Shown here in pieces: positions 48,881 through 60,699 of a stretch of DNA of 64,000 bases (the first letter of the stretch is position 1; each line of letters begins with the position of its first letter). Origin of the DNA: Ulota crispa. Taxonomy: Eukaryota; Streptophyta; Bryopsida; Orthotrichales; Orthotrichaceae. The notes below the pieces were generated by a model. That model was not told where the DNA came from and did not search any database. It saw only the letters and a program-made list of their open reading frames with translations. The position numbers and the translations under genes are program-made. The DNA is taken from contig OY987245.1 in the NCBI GenBank assembly GCA_963920765.1, positions 2,930,727 to 2,994,726 of the forward strand. Direction: 5' to 3'.

Positions 48881-50426
48881 CCCTTGAGCGCCTAGAGTGA
48901 AATCAAGAAAATGAGGCCAAGGGGACCATGCTCAAAAACGTTGTATGCCTTGAGCTAGGAACTTAAATCGGGGAGGATTCACCGCTAAAATAGCAAAAAA
49001 GGTGCTTGACGCATCTGACTAAAATTTGCAAAACTTTTGAACATACCATTTTGGAGATTATAATAGTCAAAGTACAATTGACTATGTGGCAATCGACCAA
49101 TTTTGGAGGGGAGGTTTGTGGCTATGGATGCAAAAATTCATGTCTTAGAGAAGGCTCATTTTGATGAGATTTAGGCAGGGGGTGCAATTTACAAGGTCCT
49201 TCCTTGTTGCCAAATTTGGTGATGTTTTGATATCCGCAAGGTGCTTTTTTAGAGGCCTGAAGTTGCAAGGCTCACATAGCATGGTGGACGATAGACAGGG
49301 TACAAGTACAACTTTGACCTCAACAAAGGCACGGCTCTTGGTAGTACAGTTGTAAAACCCTTCTCCAGTCTGAGGCATGCGGGCCAAAATACCCTTAACA
49401 ATATGGAACTGACCATAGTCAATGGTCTCTATCCTTGCACCAAAACCCTAAATTGCATGAAATAAAGTTCTAGCGTACTATTGTCATACTTAAATTGCAC
49501 AATCCATGCTTGTACAAGTGGGTGATTGCAAGAAACACTTGTACTACATTTTGTCCCCTCCCCTTGGGCGGAAGGTAATAGGCTCGTATCTTTTGCATAA
49601 CAAATTCTTTTGACCTAAAATTTTAAGGTAAGGCAAACATCAAAATTATTGACGTTCAATGATTTTTTGGTGTTTTTTAAAATTATTTTTCTATTTATAA
49701 AGGGGCCCCGATTGCATGTCTACTTTCGTGGTTTTGGGGGTTTTTAGCACTACATTGGGTCCGAAAAAGCAAATTTGCTGCCACATATCAAGGTAGTGGT
49801 TTAGGAAGCATCATTACACATATGTGTAGATTAGTTTTACGAAACTCAAAAATCTCTGCTCTACACATTGTCTCAAAGTGGGCATCCTTTCTCCCTCCAT
49901 TGGTGAAAGACAAAAACATTCCTCCAAAAAGTACTTGCATTAGTTCTAGCTAATGAGAGAAACTAGAAATGGCCATTTAAAAAATAAAATAAAATAAAAT
50001 AAAAATAAAAAAAATACCATTTTCTAAAAATAAAAAAGGAAATTGTATTTATGTTGGTAATTTCTGTCCCTCTATTTTTTTGCATAACTTTTAGAATAAT
50101 TTTTTTCTAGGTTTAAATTTTCACAAGTATGCTTTTATAAGTGCTTTACAAATTGTCCATATTTTATTTTTATTTTTTTTTAAATTCAAAAGCTCATAAT
50201 ACTACCTAGTACTACCAGTTTTAAGGGAGTTTGAGACAAACCTGTGAAGTATTTCTTGCAACTACCCAAGTAATGAAACCCCGCACTGCTCACTATGTGG
50301 TATGAGAGTAGTACCTTATCCTAAACCAAGTACAGTCTTCTAGAAAGTACAATTTTGATATGGAACTGGTTTTGTGGAAAGTTTGATTTTGGGAGACCAT
50401 ATTTTGGTTGATGGGGCACTTAGAGG
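48881..50426. mobile_element. TTAA-flanked element m, nested in c2
   Basis: Left end CCCTTGAGCGCCTAGAG, right end GGGCACTTAGAGG, with exact TTAA duplication at 48877-48880 and 50427-50430. It hosts a further element at 49520-50267. Overlapping frames near 49145-49387 match no family I know. Confidence 0.8.
49520..50267. mobile_element. GGGTRRTTGCAAG-family element, copy 2, nested in m
   Basis: Ends GGGTGATTGCAAGAAACACT and GTATTTCTTGCAACTACCC with exact AAGT duplication (49516-49519, 50268-50271). It is 748 bp and homologous in the same orientation to 22010-22766. Confidence 0.85.
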
Positions 50427-51436
50427 TTAAGGACCACGCTACCATGTTGTGGTTGCAGAGAGCAATTTTTGGCACGTAGAGTAAAATTTCTCAATAATTT
50501 GGAATTGGGTCTTGAAGTATGCATGTGAGCACAAGAATTTTGCATCCATGTGAAAAAACAACAATGGAATCAGGTATGTGAGTTGACAAATAATGGTGTT
50601 TATACAACAAGGCTTCAAAGTACGTATCCATTTTTGGTCAAAGATGGATCAAAGCAACAACACAATGCATCAAATATCCAAGAAGAATGTCAGATTTCAA
50701 ATTTTGCATTCCTAAAAATTTTCAAATTGCTTAAGAAATATGCTTGTATTATTTCTCTATACAATAGCAATATAATTGTAGTATTTGAAATCTACTAAAA
50801 TGGTTATGACATTTCATTTTTTAAAAATGAATCCTACATTTAAGGCCAATCCTTGATTGTTTTAACCAACTAGATTTCTCATGGCATTTATCAATTTTTT
50901 TGTAGAACCATTATAGGGTAGCAAAGAAAGTGGGATTTTTTATCCTTTTTGTCCACTTAGCTAGACCTTGTGATTGCTATTTTTATCTATTTTGTGTGAA
51001 ACGAGCCTAATTGAAAAGGTGGGAAACCTTGCTTTTTAGAAATATAAGGCTCTTCTCAAACAAAGTTTGTAACATTCAAAACCACACAAACATGAAGGAC
51101 TAGAGATTTTCCACATACAACTCACTTAGTCATTATAATATTTCATCTCAATGCAATGGTAGATCTAGTTGAGATTTTGTTACATTACAAAAAAAAGATG
51201 TCATTTGCATTTGTACAGTTGGACTATTCAAATTGGGTCCATATTTTATTCAACTACACATCTAAGTTTACCGCCTTTGTTTTTTTGTGGATCTTATGAA
51301 GATGTGTGTGATCCTTAAAGGGTTAAGCAACATTAGCAAGGTGTCTTTTGGTTCATGTAGATACAAAGAAATTTACTCACTAACATTGATAACATAACTA
51401 GAAGTAATATGCTCTTTCAATTTAAACACTTGTACT

Positions 51437-51598
51437 AAGACATTATTCATTAATTTGGGGGAAAACACTATTTTGAGACTTTTAGCCTTTTAAAGAATAT
51501 TCAGTGATTACTCTTTCAAAGTTTTAAGAGCATAAACTCCAAAAATCCCAAAATTGTATTTTTTTTCCAAATCAATGAATATTGTGTTTATTTCTTCA
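51437..51598. mobile_element. AACACC-like MITE copy 11, degraded
   Basis: CATTATTCATTAATTTGGGG at the left and CCAAATCAATGAATATTGTG at the right are inverted. Flanks TACT/TATT differ at one base. Confidence 0.5.
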
Positions 51599-51602
51599 AC
51601 AT

Positions 51603-52917
51603 ATTTGTTTGTTAATTTTTAACATTTAATAAGTGACAATGTCAAATTAATTTGCTTGTAGGTTTTTCAAAAGGGTATTTTTGCCTTTGTTGAATAATGT
51701 TAATATGTACTTAGACTAAAAATGCTATGAAAAGATGCCAATAAATTATACATTTCTATGTGGAAGCACTTGCAATTCATTGCATGTAGTTGTGTCAAAG
51801 TATGGATGAAGAGGAGTACCAAGAAAATGGAAGGATTTTGAATTAATCATAAACAACATTTTAGGTCTTGGTGAAGAAATCTCAAGAATCACACAAATAA
51901 GAAGCAAAATATAGAGATTTGACATGCATGCAAGAACAATCAAAATAAAGAAAAAATCACTTGAGGATATATTTACGGACTTGGCAAGAATCAAATGATC
52001 CTTTAGACCTCTTATGCACTTATTGTAAGCAACATGAAAGAATTTAAACTTGTAAACAAGCACAATAGATGACCAACATTGAATTGAATTGGAGAACTCA
52101 TGCCTAAGCTAAGATAACTAAGTGATACTTTTGTACAAAAAAGTATTTTATGAACACCATGTCCATGTGATAAAATATGCCATTTAAGGGTTGAAATGCT
52201 AAAAGGAATGGTGAGGTTTGATTTGTTTAGTTGCTTTAATATTGCAACAAAGATTATGTTGATGTTGTGCTAGATTTTACATTTTTTATATACAGTTAAG
52301 AAAGACATGAAGAAACAAGGATAGGAAGTAAATCAACAAATATACAAGGAACATATACAATGTGGTCTTGATTTGAGTTTTTAACATTCCATTGTATGTT
52401 GCTATAAACAAGATATATTTTTAATTCAATCAACAATAACATCATATTTAACTCATTTAAGTGTAGAATTGTCAACCATATTGTAGAACAAAGTGAAATT
52501 GGAAGGCGAGGAAATCCTTAAAATATGGCAGTCTATATTTGAAGAGTTTAGCTCTAAAAAATGTGCATGACATTGAAATACCTATCGATCATCATGATCC
52601 TCTACAAATCGACATTTTCTTTCATAGTCCAACTTTAGTTCAGTATAACATATAATTTGTGTACAATCAATATGATTGAGTGTTATACTATTTACTTATA
52701 AGTGTCAATTCAGGGGTAATTATGTTTAGGGGGTTGTTAAAATTTATGAGTTTCTTCAAAAAAAGGCTAAACACATGAGTAGTTAATTTTAAATATGTTA
52801 TGTAAAGGTCAAAAGCAAGGATTTATCAACAAATAAAATTAGGTTCTAGGATACGCACACCCAAAGGCAACACCTCATCTAAACCAACCTTCTACAACCT
52901 CAAATAGTGGATAAACA
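51603..52917. other. AT-rich intergenic DNA
   Basis: No gene. 52540-52640 is a fragment of the repeat also seen at 34340-34500. Confidence 0.4.
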
Positions 52918-52921
52918 TTAA

Positions 52922-54726
52922 ACCCTAAAGGTTTTTCACTAAGTTTTCATCAAAACCGCTCCAAAATTGCCATTTCTACTACAAGTACCAAATTTTAGAA
53001 AAAAAATCATTTCTAGAAACATGTACCCATAAGCTCTTGTAGTGCACTCATTTCAAAAGATGTGGGAAAATTTTCAAAAATTTCTACCATGTTGATTGTT
53101 AGATATTGGATTCTGAATTGACAAAAAGCCAAGTTTTGTCCTTGCAAAAAGCTAAGCAACTGCACTTCACAAGGTCATATTTGTATGAAAAAAATCCAAA
53201 ATGGTTGTAATTCTTTAAGTTTGTTCTTCAAAGCAAGTTGGGTACACACTTGAAAAGTTTCATATCATTTGGAATTATACAACACATGAGAAAAAATGTA
53301 AGTAAAAAGAAGTAGAGAATGATTCAAAACAGTAAATTGTGAAGAATCTAATTATGGAAATGAAAAATGCCAATCCCAATGGTGGAATTGTTTTGATAAA
53401 CAATCTACATCCTTAGGTTTTGTTTTCTTTCCAAAATACTGCAAATTGAGTATAATAAAGGACTTTAAAAAGTTTTTTTAGAGTAGAGAATCCATAACTG
53501 CTTGAAAATAGAATCTCCTCATAAATTTCATCTCATTGATCAAAATGGAATGATTCAAAGCTTCTTACATATAAATAAATCTAAAGAACCAATTTTAGTT
53601 TTTCTTTTTTTATATATGTAATTTAACCCCTAAAGGACCAATCACATTTTTTCTCAAAAAACACTCAAAACTGCTGTTTCTAGTGATTTGATCCCAAAAT
53701 CAATCTTTATCAAAAAATATCAAATCTCACTTTAGGATCTTGTAGTCGACGCATTCAAGAACATACCATGAAAATTTTGCAAAGTTTGACCATATGGATA
53801 AAGAGATGATCATCTAAACTAGTAGTACATAAAGTTTTTTTACCCTTGCCAAAATTTTCAGGTGCCTTTAACCACATGTGGTGAACAATTTTTGCACTAT
53901 AGGTGCTGAAGAGATTTGTCTAACATACTCTAAATCATGTTAGGCATATCTCTCCATTTTTTTGTGATCAACCAAGACATGGAACACACCCTCCATGGCC
54001 CTACACTGCAAACATGTGCTTGAAATTCACACTACATTGAGGTTTTTTGCCAACCAAGTTTTCTCAAAACATATTAAAGAAATTATAAATCCAAGCAGTA
54101 GATTGGAAGAGTTTAGCTTCATTGACAACCTCAAGAAAGAAAATTGGAAAAAAAACTAAATCTCTAGTAGCTATTGCAATTCAAAGGTTAATGTATTTAT
54201 TTAGTACACTATTGCTTTGGATAAATTCCATTGAGGGGCATCCCTTCATTGGTTCCCCTTGGGAGAAGTCAACAAAAAATGGCATGCCCAAGCTGCCCCT
54301 CCAACTAGAATTCACATGTTTACCTTTATAACTTTTGAACCGTAAATTGGAATTCAGTAAAATTTGTTCTTCCACGTAACTCTTGCAAAACTCTACCTTT
54401 GGAGAAAAAAGTATAGAATTTGGTCATAAATTGTAGTAGCATGACCTTGCCCAAAATCCCATTTGTCCCCATAGGGACAAGTGATCCTTTAGGGGTTAAA
54501 TTTTTTTTTTGAATTGCCCGAATTGTCCGACAAACAAAGAAAACAACATATCATGCAATAATCTTTGAACCGTGTAGTCAAAAGTTATGAAAATTGAGGG
54601 GCCTTAAAGCTACTCCTCAAAAAAATTATATGTGAAAATTTCAAAAAAAAAAAAAAAACCCGTTTGAAGTGAACTGCTCAAAATTGCTATGTTGCAAGAA
54701 AAAAACACTTTTTGAGCTTTTAAGGG
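52922..54726. mobile_element. TTAA-flanked element i2, interrupted
   Basis: Left end follows TTAA (52918-52921) with CCCTAAAGG. Right end CTTTTAAGGG precedes TTAA (54727-54730). It is homologous to element i in inverted orientation, with homology on both sides of a nested element (53627-54495). The TCATTGATCAAAATGG side and the ATCATGCAATAATC side both match i. Confidence 0.75.
53627..54495. mobile_element. TTAA-flanked element e3, nested in i2
   Basis: Ends CCCCTAAAGGACCAATC and GATCCTTTAGGGG with TTAA at 53623-53626 and 54496-54499, 869 bp. The TTGTCCCCATAGGGACAA hairpin lies about 20 bp inside the right end. Confidence 0.85.
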
Positions 54727-55016
54727 TTAAGTTTGAGCACTTGCGCTGCCCAAATGTCTACATAGTCTCGATTCTACTAATACAACTTTGGACCTTCAAA
54801 ACTTTTCATATATGATATACAAAAGATACTTTCTTTAGTGTGTTAGATTTTTCTTTGACTTGCTTATTAATAATTTAAAAGTTTGACCATTCTAAGAATG
54901 ATATCCTTCGCTTGATAAAAGGTATGCACAAAGGGTCTGATTTAAGATAATGTATAGTTTTTGGCCATGTTGATTAGTTCACCTCTGTTGGAATATGGAG
55001 ATTTAACCCTTAAACA

Positions 55017-55232
55017 ATCGAAAGACCCTTTGCAACCAATACAATATGGGGTATTTTCCTTGTATTTGGAATGGATTCACACCTCTACTATATTTGAGAT
55101 TAACAAAGAAGTGGGAGAATAGATCAATGCGGTTCTAGTGAGCTACTTGAGATCCCAAATTAAAATTTCTTATCGGTAATAAATGAAAATTATACGTTAG
55201 CGTATATATGGTTCCCTATGGTTGTTTAAGGG
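55017..55232. mobile_element. Short TTAA-group element n
   Basis: Left end CCCTTAAACAATCG after TTAA (55013-55016), right end TGGTTGTTTAAGGG. The right TTAA is replaced by TAAC where the next element begins. About 216 bp. Confidence 0.5.
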
Positions 55233-55736
55233 TAACACTAGGAGTCAAGGCTATTTTCAAGCCTTTGCAACCTCAAATCTTGGCCTTGCATTGGTTGATT
55301 TTTTGAAAATGGCTATAAGGCATTTATACTAGGAGTCAAGGCCAACTTTACAAACAAGATTTTGATACTTAGAAGACAAGACCAAACATGGCCCCAATTG
55401 CCAAAATTTAGTTTTTTCCAATTTGGGAAGCCAAATCTTCACCCAAAGGCCATAGTCAAATTTCACAAAGATATTATTGCTTGAATCAAACTATGTGTTC
55501 TTTTGAGGTAATCGCCTTAGTTTGATGAAATAGAAATTTGAATTGTTTTATTTGGTTTACTTCATTTTTTTGAAATTTCCAAAAACATACATCTATTGTC
55601 CTTAACTTTTAATCACAAAGCTTTGACACACTCATTTCCCCTGTTATATTAATAAGTACTTGAGACCGCTCTTGAGACCATTTGACCTCAAAATGAAAAT
55701 AACCCCAAATTATCATGGCCTTTGCTCCTAGTGTAA
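55233..55736. mobile_element. MITE with TAACACTAGGAGTCAAGGC ends
   Basis: Left end TAACACTAGGAGTCAAGGC and right end GGCCTTTGCTCCTAGTGTAA are inverted. A further ACTAGGAGTCAAGGCC lies at about 55328, suggesting an internal duplication. A related right end appears at 4043-4062. Confidence 0.6.
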
Positions 55737-56032
55737 AGGGGCCACATGCTTGGCAACCACATGTAGACGTCATCACCAATGCATTTCTAGGTGCCACGTC
55801 AGCGTCAAAGAGCTCATGAGTATGGGTCTATGCGAATGGGCAATGTCCATAGACTTGGAGCCTGTTGATGCTGGCCAACCCTTTGCAACTCATCATGTAT
55901 GAATATACAACAACACAGGGTGCCAAGTGTCATCCCTCTAGCGGATGTCATCCCCGTGACAGGTGTTATCCCTATAGCAGCTGGTGCAAAAGCTTGAACG
56001 TGCAAAAGGCCATGACAAGGGTGGGTGTTAAC

Positions 56033-56454
56033 TTAGGGCATCCCAATGCAACAGGAAAACGAGCTGGGTAAACTGTGTCAGTCAGTGGCTGACACCCGCT
56101 GTGGTCCAGAGCAAGGGCATTTTCAAGTTAAGCAGTCTCCAATGCACACAAGCTCTGATACTCACTAAACATGAGTTTTTAATAATTTATGTTCTTTTTA
56201 ATGCTTATGTGTGGTTGATGCATGTCAAAAGTATCTAAAATTCCTTAAAATTGCGTCAGTGTCACAACTGGAGTGGTATGCAGGACTTTCCAAATAATGA
56301 AAATTTGCAAGGGAGGGGCTCTTATGTGGGGAGCCCTAAAAATGCAGTATGGTTTACCTGCTGCATTGGAGCCCATGTTTTTGCTCAAGTCCGGTTTAAA
56401 GCACTACACAAGCTTTTGCTCGCTTCTTTTACGGCTGCATTGGGGATGCCCTTA
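56033..56454. mobile_element. MITE, GGGCATCCCAATGCA family
   Basis: Left end TTAGGGCATCCCAATGCA and right end TGCATTGGGGATGCCCTTA are inverted. A TAACT-like repeat flanks both sides. Related to the GAGCATCTCC group. Confidence 0.65.
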
Positions 56455-56459
56455 TAACT

Positions 56460-59400
56460 TATAAGTTAAAGGGCAGATTTCCATGTGCCGGCCAGGTTAG
56501 CAAAGTTTGCAGACCACTTGGGGAGGTAATAAAGTTTCATCTTATTCTTCTCACACTAGCGAACAAAAATAGCACTAATCATTTTCATGTGTGTAGAGAG
56601 AAAAACAAATGAAGGGTTTGGGTTGCCTTGTGAGTTGTGATTGTATCTTTGAGTGCATAGTGAGGGCATGCGCAAAGAAATCAATTAGAATCATGTACAC
56701 ATGAAACATTAATTAGGGTACACATTTAGCCAAAACTGAAAGGGGTACATGTGGCACAATTTCATTGGTTTAATAATTTGAGACTGATGATTGTGAGAAG
56801 AACCTTGTCTGCCCCAGAAGCTTACTTGTATTTGTGTGATATCAGTTCACCTTGCAAACGATAAGGAATAACATAATTGAAATTTGCGGTAGCAAGGGGG
56901 TTTTCTTCAATTATTTGTTGTCTACGAGCTGCAGGTGGTTTGTTTGGCAAGACGGGGTTTCTTTGTTGGCCTTTGACTGTTTTTTTTTTTTCTTCAAGTT
57001 CTCACAATTGAGTGGTTGGCCTTTTCAGGGGATAGTGACTGCATAAATTTGAAACGTGTTGAAATCTACAATCTATTTCCATCAAATCTTTGACAAAGTT
57101 TCATAGATGGAGTTGACAAAGTTCTATGGATGGAGTTTGTATTGTTATAGAATGGAATGTGAGTTTGTTGCCTTTACAAGGGACCAATTCAAAAACATGC
57201 ATGATTTCACTTGCAACGTGATATAGCAAGGCAGTTCTTTTTTATGGTGCGAGAAGGCTTAGAATTGAAATACAGATTATTTTCCAAAGGTTTGGATTAA
57301 AGGTTGGAAGATGATCCAAATTGGGTGGTCAAATAAACAATTGAGTTACTTCATCTACATGGGTTCAAGTAACTAAAATGATTTACAATATATATGAAAG
57401 ATGCGTCTGGTTGAGGACTTTCCATTTATATAAAAAACTCAAAACATGCTATCTTATTTCTATAATAGGCTTAGTTCTATTAGTTTGGTAGTTGGGTGTT
57501 TACAATAGAATAAAATCTCTATTAGTTGGGTAGTTGTGTGTTCCTCCAAGAAGATTAAATGGTAGTTATGTGGCGATTATGGTCATCCTTGGAGATGGAG
57601 TATACACGGGAATAGGGGTGGCTGCATAGAGAAAGAGGCAAAGCATGTAGGTAGGCATAGTACAGGCAAGCTCATTATAACCAAAAGGAGAAGAAGCTTG
57701 AAGAAGGTAATTGTGAGGAAGGTCATGTTAATTTTTTTGTAAGGACCCCTCCCGTGATGGCGCTCCGCCAGAACAGCAGGTACAAGGGTCCACTAGTTTC
57801 AAATTAATACAACAAAAGGTGAGGTTGAGGTTGGATTTGATAGTGGTAGATTGGTGGTTCATACTGCATGTGAACATGCCCCAAAGGCATTTATTTGATG
57901 CACGAGAGCGGAGGGATTGCTTTGCCCATCATGGGGTTGCCAGATTTGTTGCACAAATGATTTTGCATTCTTGGTAAGCTTACATGTGTCAAAACCACAA
58001 AGGATGGGTAGATTTCTCCTAAGCTTTTTTTTCTGGGCTTCACTCGAGTCACAGAGAGTCAGATAACCACATTCCCTGTTACAAATTGGTTTTCTTCTTG
58101 TAAATATATTTTGGCTGTTTTGAATGCTCTTATTTGAAAAAAGAAAAAAATGGTGATTGCTCGACAAATTGCTTGCTGTTTTTACTTTCAAACTATGTTT
58201 TTGAGAAGTGAATTAGCTCATTTGTAACTAGCTAAACTCTCAAAAAGACATGTTTTGAATAGACCAAAAATATGGACGTAATAAATCAGAGAATTTGTTT
58301 TTATACATAGAAGAAAAAGCTGTCACTTGTTTTTTACAAAACGCCAGTTTAGTTTGGTGTGGTTCGGCCTTCTGGGAATATGTGGCAAAGCCTCTACCTT
58401 ACAATGTTCAAGAATGTTCTGACTCATGAAAGAAGATTTTCTAAGCGCAGCCAAATTTTGCAAGAGTTGGTTTTCCAGACTTCGCCGGCCTGGAGGCTGG
58501 AGGCGGAGAGTTGGAGTGGAGATGCTCTTCCAAACTTTAACAATGGAGGCATGTTTACAATCATGGCAAAGTTTAGCAAAAAAGTTTACCAATTTTCTGT
58601 CATAGCTACCAAACTTGTGAACACAACATTGATAATTTTGAATTTTTGGCACGTTCAATAGTATTCTAGGTCACTTAAGCTATTTTTAGTTTTTGCTAAA
58701 AAAGATATAACTTACGGCTTACATTTTTGTGATTTGAACCAATGAACGGGGAGAACCAAAAAACAATAAAAAGTCAGCCAAATGAAATGTGTAAAAAACC
58801 AATTGAAATCTAAATAAATCGGCTAAAAACTGACTAAGTTTTTATAAAAAATCCAAGATATATGGAGAATAGCCGGTGCATCCATTGAAAAAACCAGATG
58901 AAAATGAGAAATGTAGCTTTTAGCTGAAAAAGCTCAAAATCTCCCAGCACACTGATTCGAACCCAATCGTAACAATGGATATCTGACTGTCAATGATCCA
59001 GAAGCCTCCCCAAAATCCAGTTATAATAATAAAAGCCAGAGTTCCAAGGTCAACAACCACTGGAGTACGTTCACACACACAACAGAATATCTCAAACCCA
59101 GTGCTCTCAACTGTGATCATCAAAAGTAGCTCAAGTGGCTAGAAACACTGCTACATGTGCTAAAACTCCAAATTTTACACTTCAGTATTTACATTTTCTG
59201 TAGCCTACAAAGGAAATATTGATACAAGTTTTGCTAAATTCAGCCACAGCTCTTGTGAATTGTGCTCACGACTCCAGTCACCAGACCAGAATTTCAGAAT
59301 GAATTCCAAAAGGGAGTGATTGAAGCGTGAGCCACCCACAAGGAAATTGAAACATGTGCAAAATTCCTTTATTCTAAGTGATTTTCCAAAGTCATCGCAA

Positions 59401-59700
59401 TTATGTACACATTCATGCTTGCTTGCCGCGTTGTTGACGACCACATCAGAATTAGGGGTGGAGATACTTAGGGTTCGCCATTGGAAAGGACAAAAAACAT
59501 TTGGAAAATTCGGAAAGTAGTGATGATCTTGCAACTCACACGTTACGAGCTGTAGCACGCTCAACTAGCATTTACTGCCTGCAGGACAGACAGTGGTGCA
59601 AGACGTCGGTCGGGAGATGAAAAGTTATGGAGAACTGACCACTTTGCAATTAACATAAATAACGATAGTTACTCAGCCGTTCCGTAAAAATCTCCAAGAT
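56460..59700. other. Intergenic DNA, no gene recognised
   Basis: Moderate to low GC. The longest frames (58323-58658 and 59205-59564, both minus) show no domain. 57739-57800 is a short GC-rich patch. 59130-59215 resembles 28775-28845 (TAGCTCAARTGGCT...AATTTTACAC...TTTTCTGTAG), marking a further low-copy repeat. Confidence 0.4.
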
Positions 59701-60135
59701 GCAAAACAGGGATGAAAAACAGAAACTTTCTGCAATTTCTGGTGTTAAAAAAGTAGAACGATGACATTGCCGCAAATTACAAACTACTATGTCTTACAGT
59801 TGCCATGTCCGTCCTTTCACGACTGTAAACTGCAGTACTTTCTACAGTAGTTTCTACCACTCCACCCCCCGAGGCTACGGATTCTGTTATTTAGTTTTCC
59901 AGAGATCAACTGCTAGTTAGTGCCTCATGCATCATCATGGCTGGAGAATATCCCATGAAACAGGAGAGATGACACAAGGTGGGTCATTTCTTCACCAGCC
60001 ATGACGTTTTCACGTGCCTTAGGAACGTCGACATAAATCAACCATACTGACAGCTCTGAACACATTAATAAATCTTTCGCAATAAGAAAAAAAAGGTGTG
60101 AACCGACAACGGAAAAGCTCTTGAACTAAGCTTCG
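59701..60135 (-). other. Likely 3' flank of the SPC12-type gene
   Basis: Single-copy sequence downstream (on the minus strand) of the stop codon. No clear AATAAA was found on the minus strand, so the transcript end is not placed. Confidence 0.35.
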
Positions 60136-60549
60136 TCACCATTTCTTGAATCTGGGTAGTAGCGGTAATGGCGGTCGCGAGCTGATGGTCATCCTCGCTG
60201 GCCCGCCGCTGAGAGTGATCTGCGCGCGTTGCTGCAGCTTTGGAGACGACGACGATGACGACGACGACGACGAAGCCGGGTTACTCACGTCGGCCATTCT
60301 TTCGAGTTCCCAGTAACCCTCGGCGTCGATGAGCCTCCCCTCCGCCCAGGACCTCGACTCCGGGAACCAGTACTCCCAATCCACGACATTCGTCAACCAC
60401 GTGACTGATAATCCGACGAGGTATGCGTGCCACCCGGTCTTCATGGACTGGAAGAACCACCCGGACACCAGCGCCATAACCAACGAGCCGGTCATGGAGT
60501 ACAAGAACGTATCTTGCAGCCTCTTCTGCCCTACGAAATCCTCCCCCAT
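60136..60549 (-). CDS. Signal peptidase complex subunit 1-like (SPC12) protein
   Basis: A 137-residue frame from ATG at 60549-60547 to TGA at 60138-60136. The N-terminal 70 residues fit the SPC12 pattern without gaps: [10 protein letters not shown] (family D-x-x-GQK start), a first membrane span of about residues 15-34, Gly in the family's conserved GY position (SGW), a second span of about residues 40-57, and two Trp (DWEYW, SW) where the family has its PxW and KW. SPC12 proteins are small ER-membrane subunits of signal peptidase that lie on the cytosolic side and tune substrate choice. Differences are real: the usual Pro before the first Trp is missing. A tail of about 65 residues follows, with a Ser-rich run and a basic end (RFKKW). 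The ATG was chosen because the family starts just before GQK. A short upstream exon is possible (TTTTTGCAAG precedes the ATG). Could be a diverged paralogue. Confidence 0.7.
   Translation of the reverse strand: MGEDFVGQKRLQDTFLYSMTGSLVMALVSGWFFQSMKTGWHAYLVGLSVTWLTNVVDWEYWFPESRSWAEGRLIDAEGYWELERMADVSNPASSSSSSSSSSPKLQQRAQITLSGGPARMTISSRPPLPLLPRFKKW
60242..60276 (-). repeat. Trinucleotide run encoding poly-Ser
   Basis: A run of GAC/GAT triplets on the plus strand encodes about ten Ser in the tail of the SPC12-type protein. It probably varies in length between individuals. Confidence 0.75.
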
Positions 60550-60594
60550 GCTTGCAAAAATCCTCGCTCGGAACTGTGTATGTACAAATCTATG

Positions 60595-60627
60595 TATATA
60601 TATATAGAAATATATATATATATATAG

Positions 60628-60692
<65 letters not shown>
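60595..60692. repeat. (TA)n microsatellite, 98 bp
   Basis: Nearly pure TA dinucleotides broken twice by TATAGAAATA. It lies 46 bp upstream of the SPC12-type start codon on the minus strand, in its leader or core promoter. An open frame through it gives Tyr-Ile repeats, which I regard as non-coding. Confidence 0.95.
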
Positions 60693-60693
<1 letters not shown>

Positions 60694-60699
60694 CAACCC

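Larger units (their letters stand above)
48873..51322. mobile_element. TTAA-flanked element c2, split by a large nested insertion
   Basis: Left terminal bases CCCT after TTAA (48869-48872). The remainder runs 50427-51322 and ends CCTTAAAGGG before TTAA (51323-51326). The split falls at the internal TTAA four bases from the end. Rejoining gives the same terminus as element c on the opposite strand. It is non-coding. Confidence 0.85.

Noticed and set aside
49145..49387. Overlapping frames on both strands as a transposase fragment of element m
   Set aside because: No catalytic or zinc-finger pattern, and the frames are short.
2687..54730. CCCTAAA ends read as interstitial telomere repeats
   Set aside because: Only single units occur, always at element ends next to TTAA and never in tandem.
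58945..59150. tRNA-like or SINE-like promoter boxes (GATTCGAACC and TAGCTCAAGTGG)
   Set aside because: The two boxes are on opposite strands and in the wrong order; no cloverleaf can be drawn.
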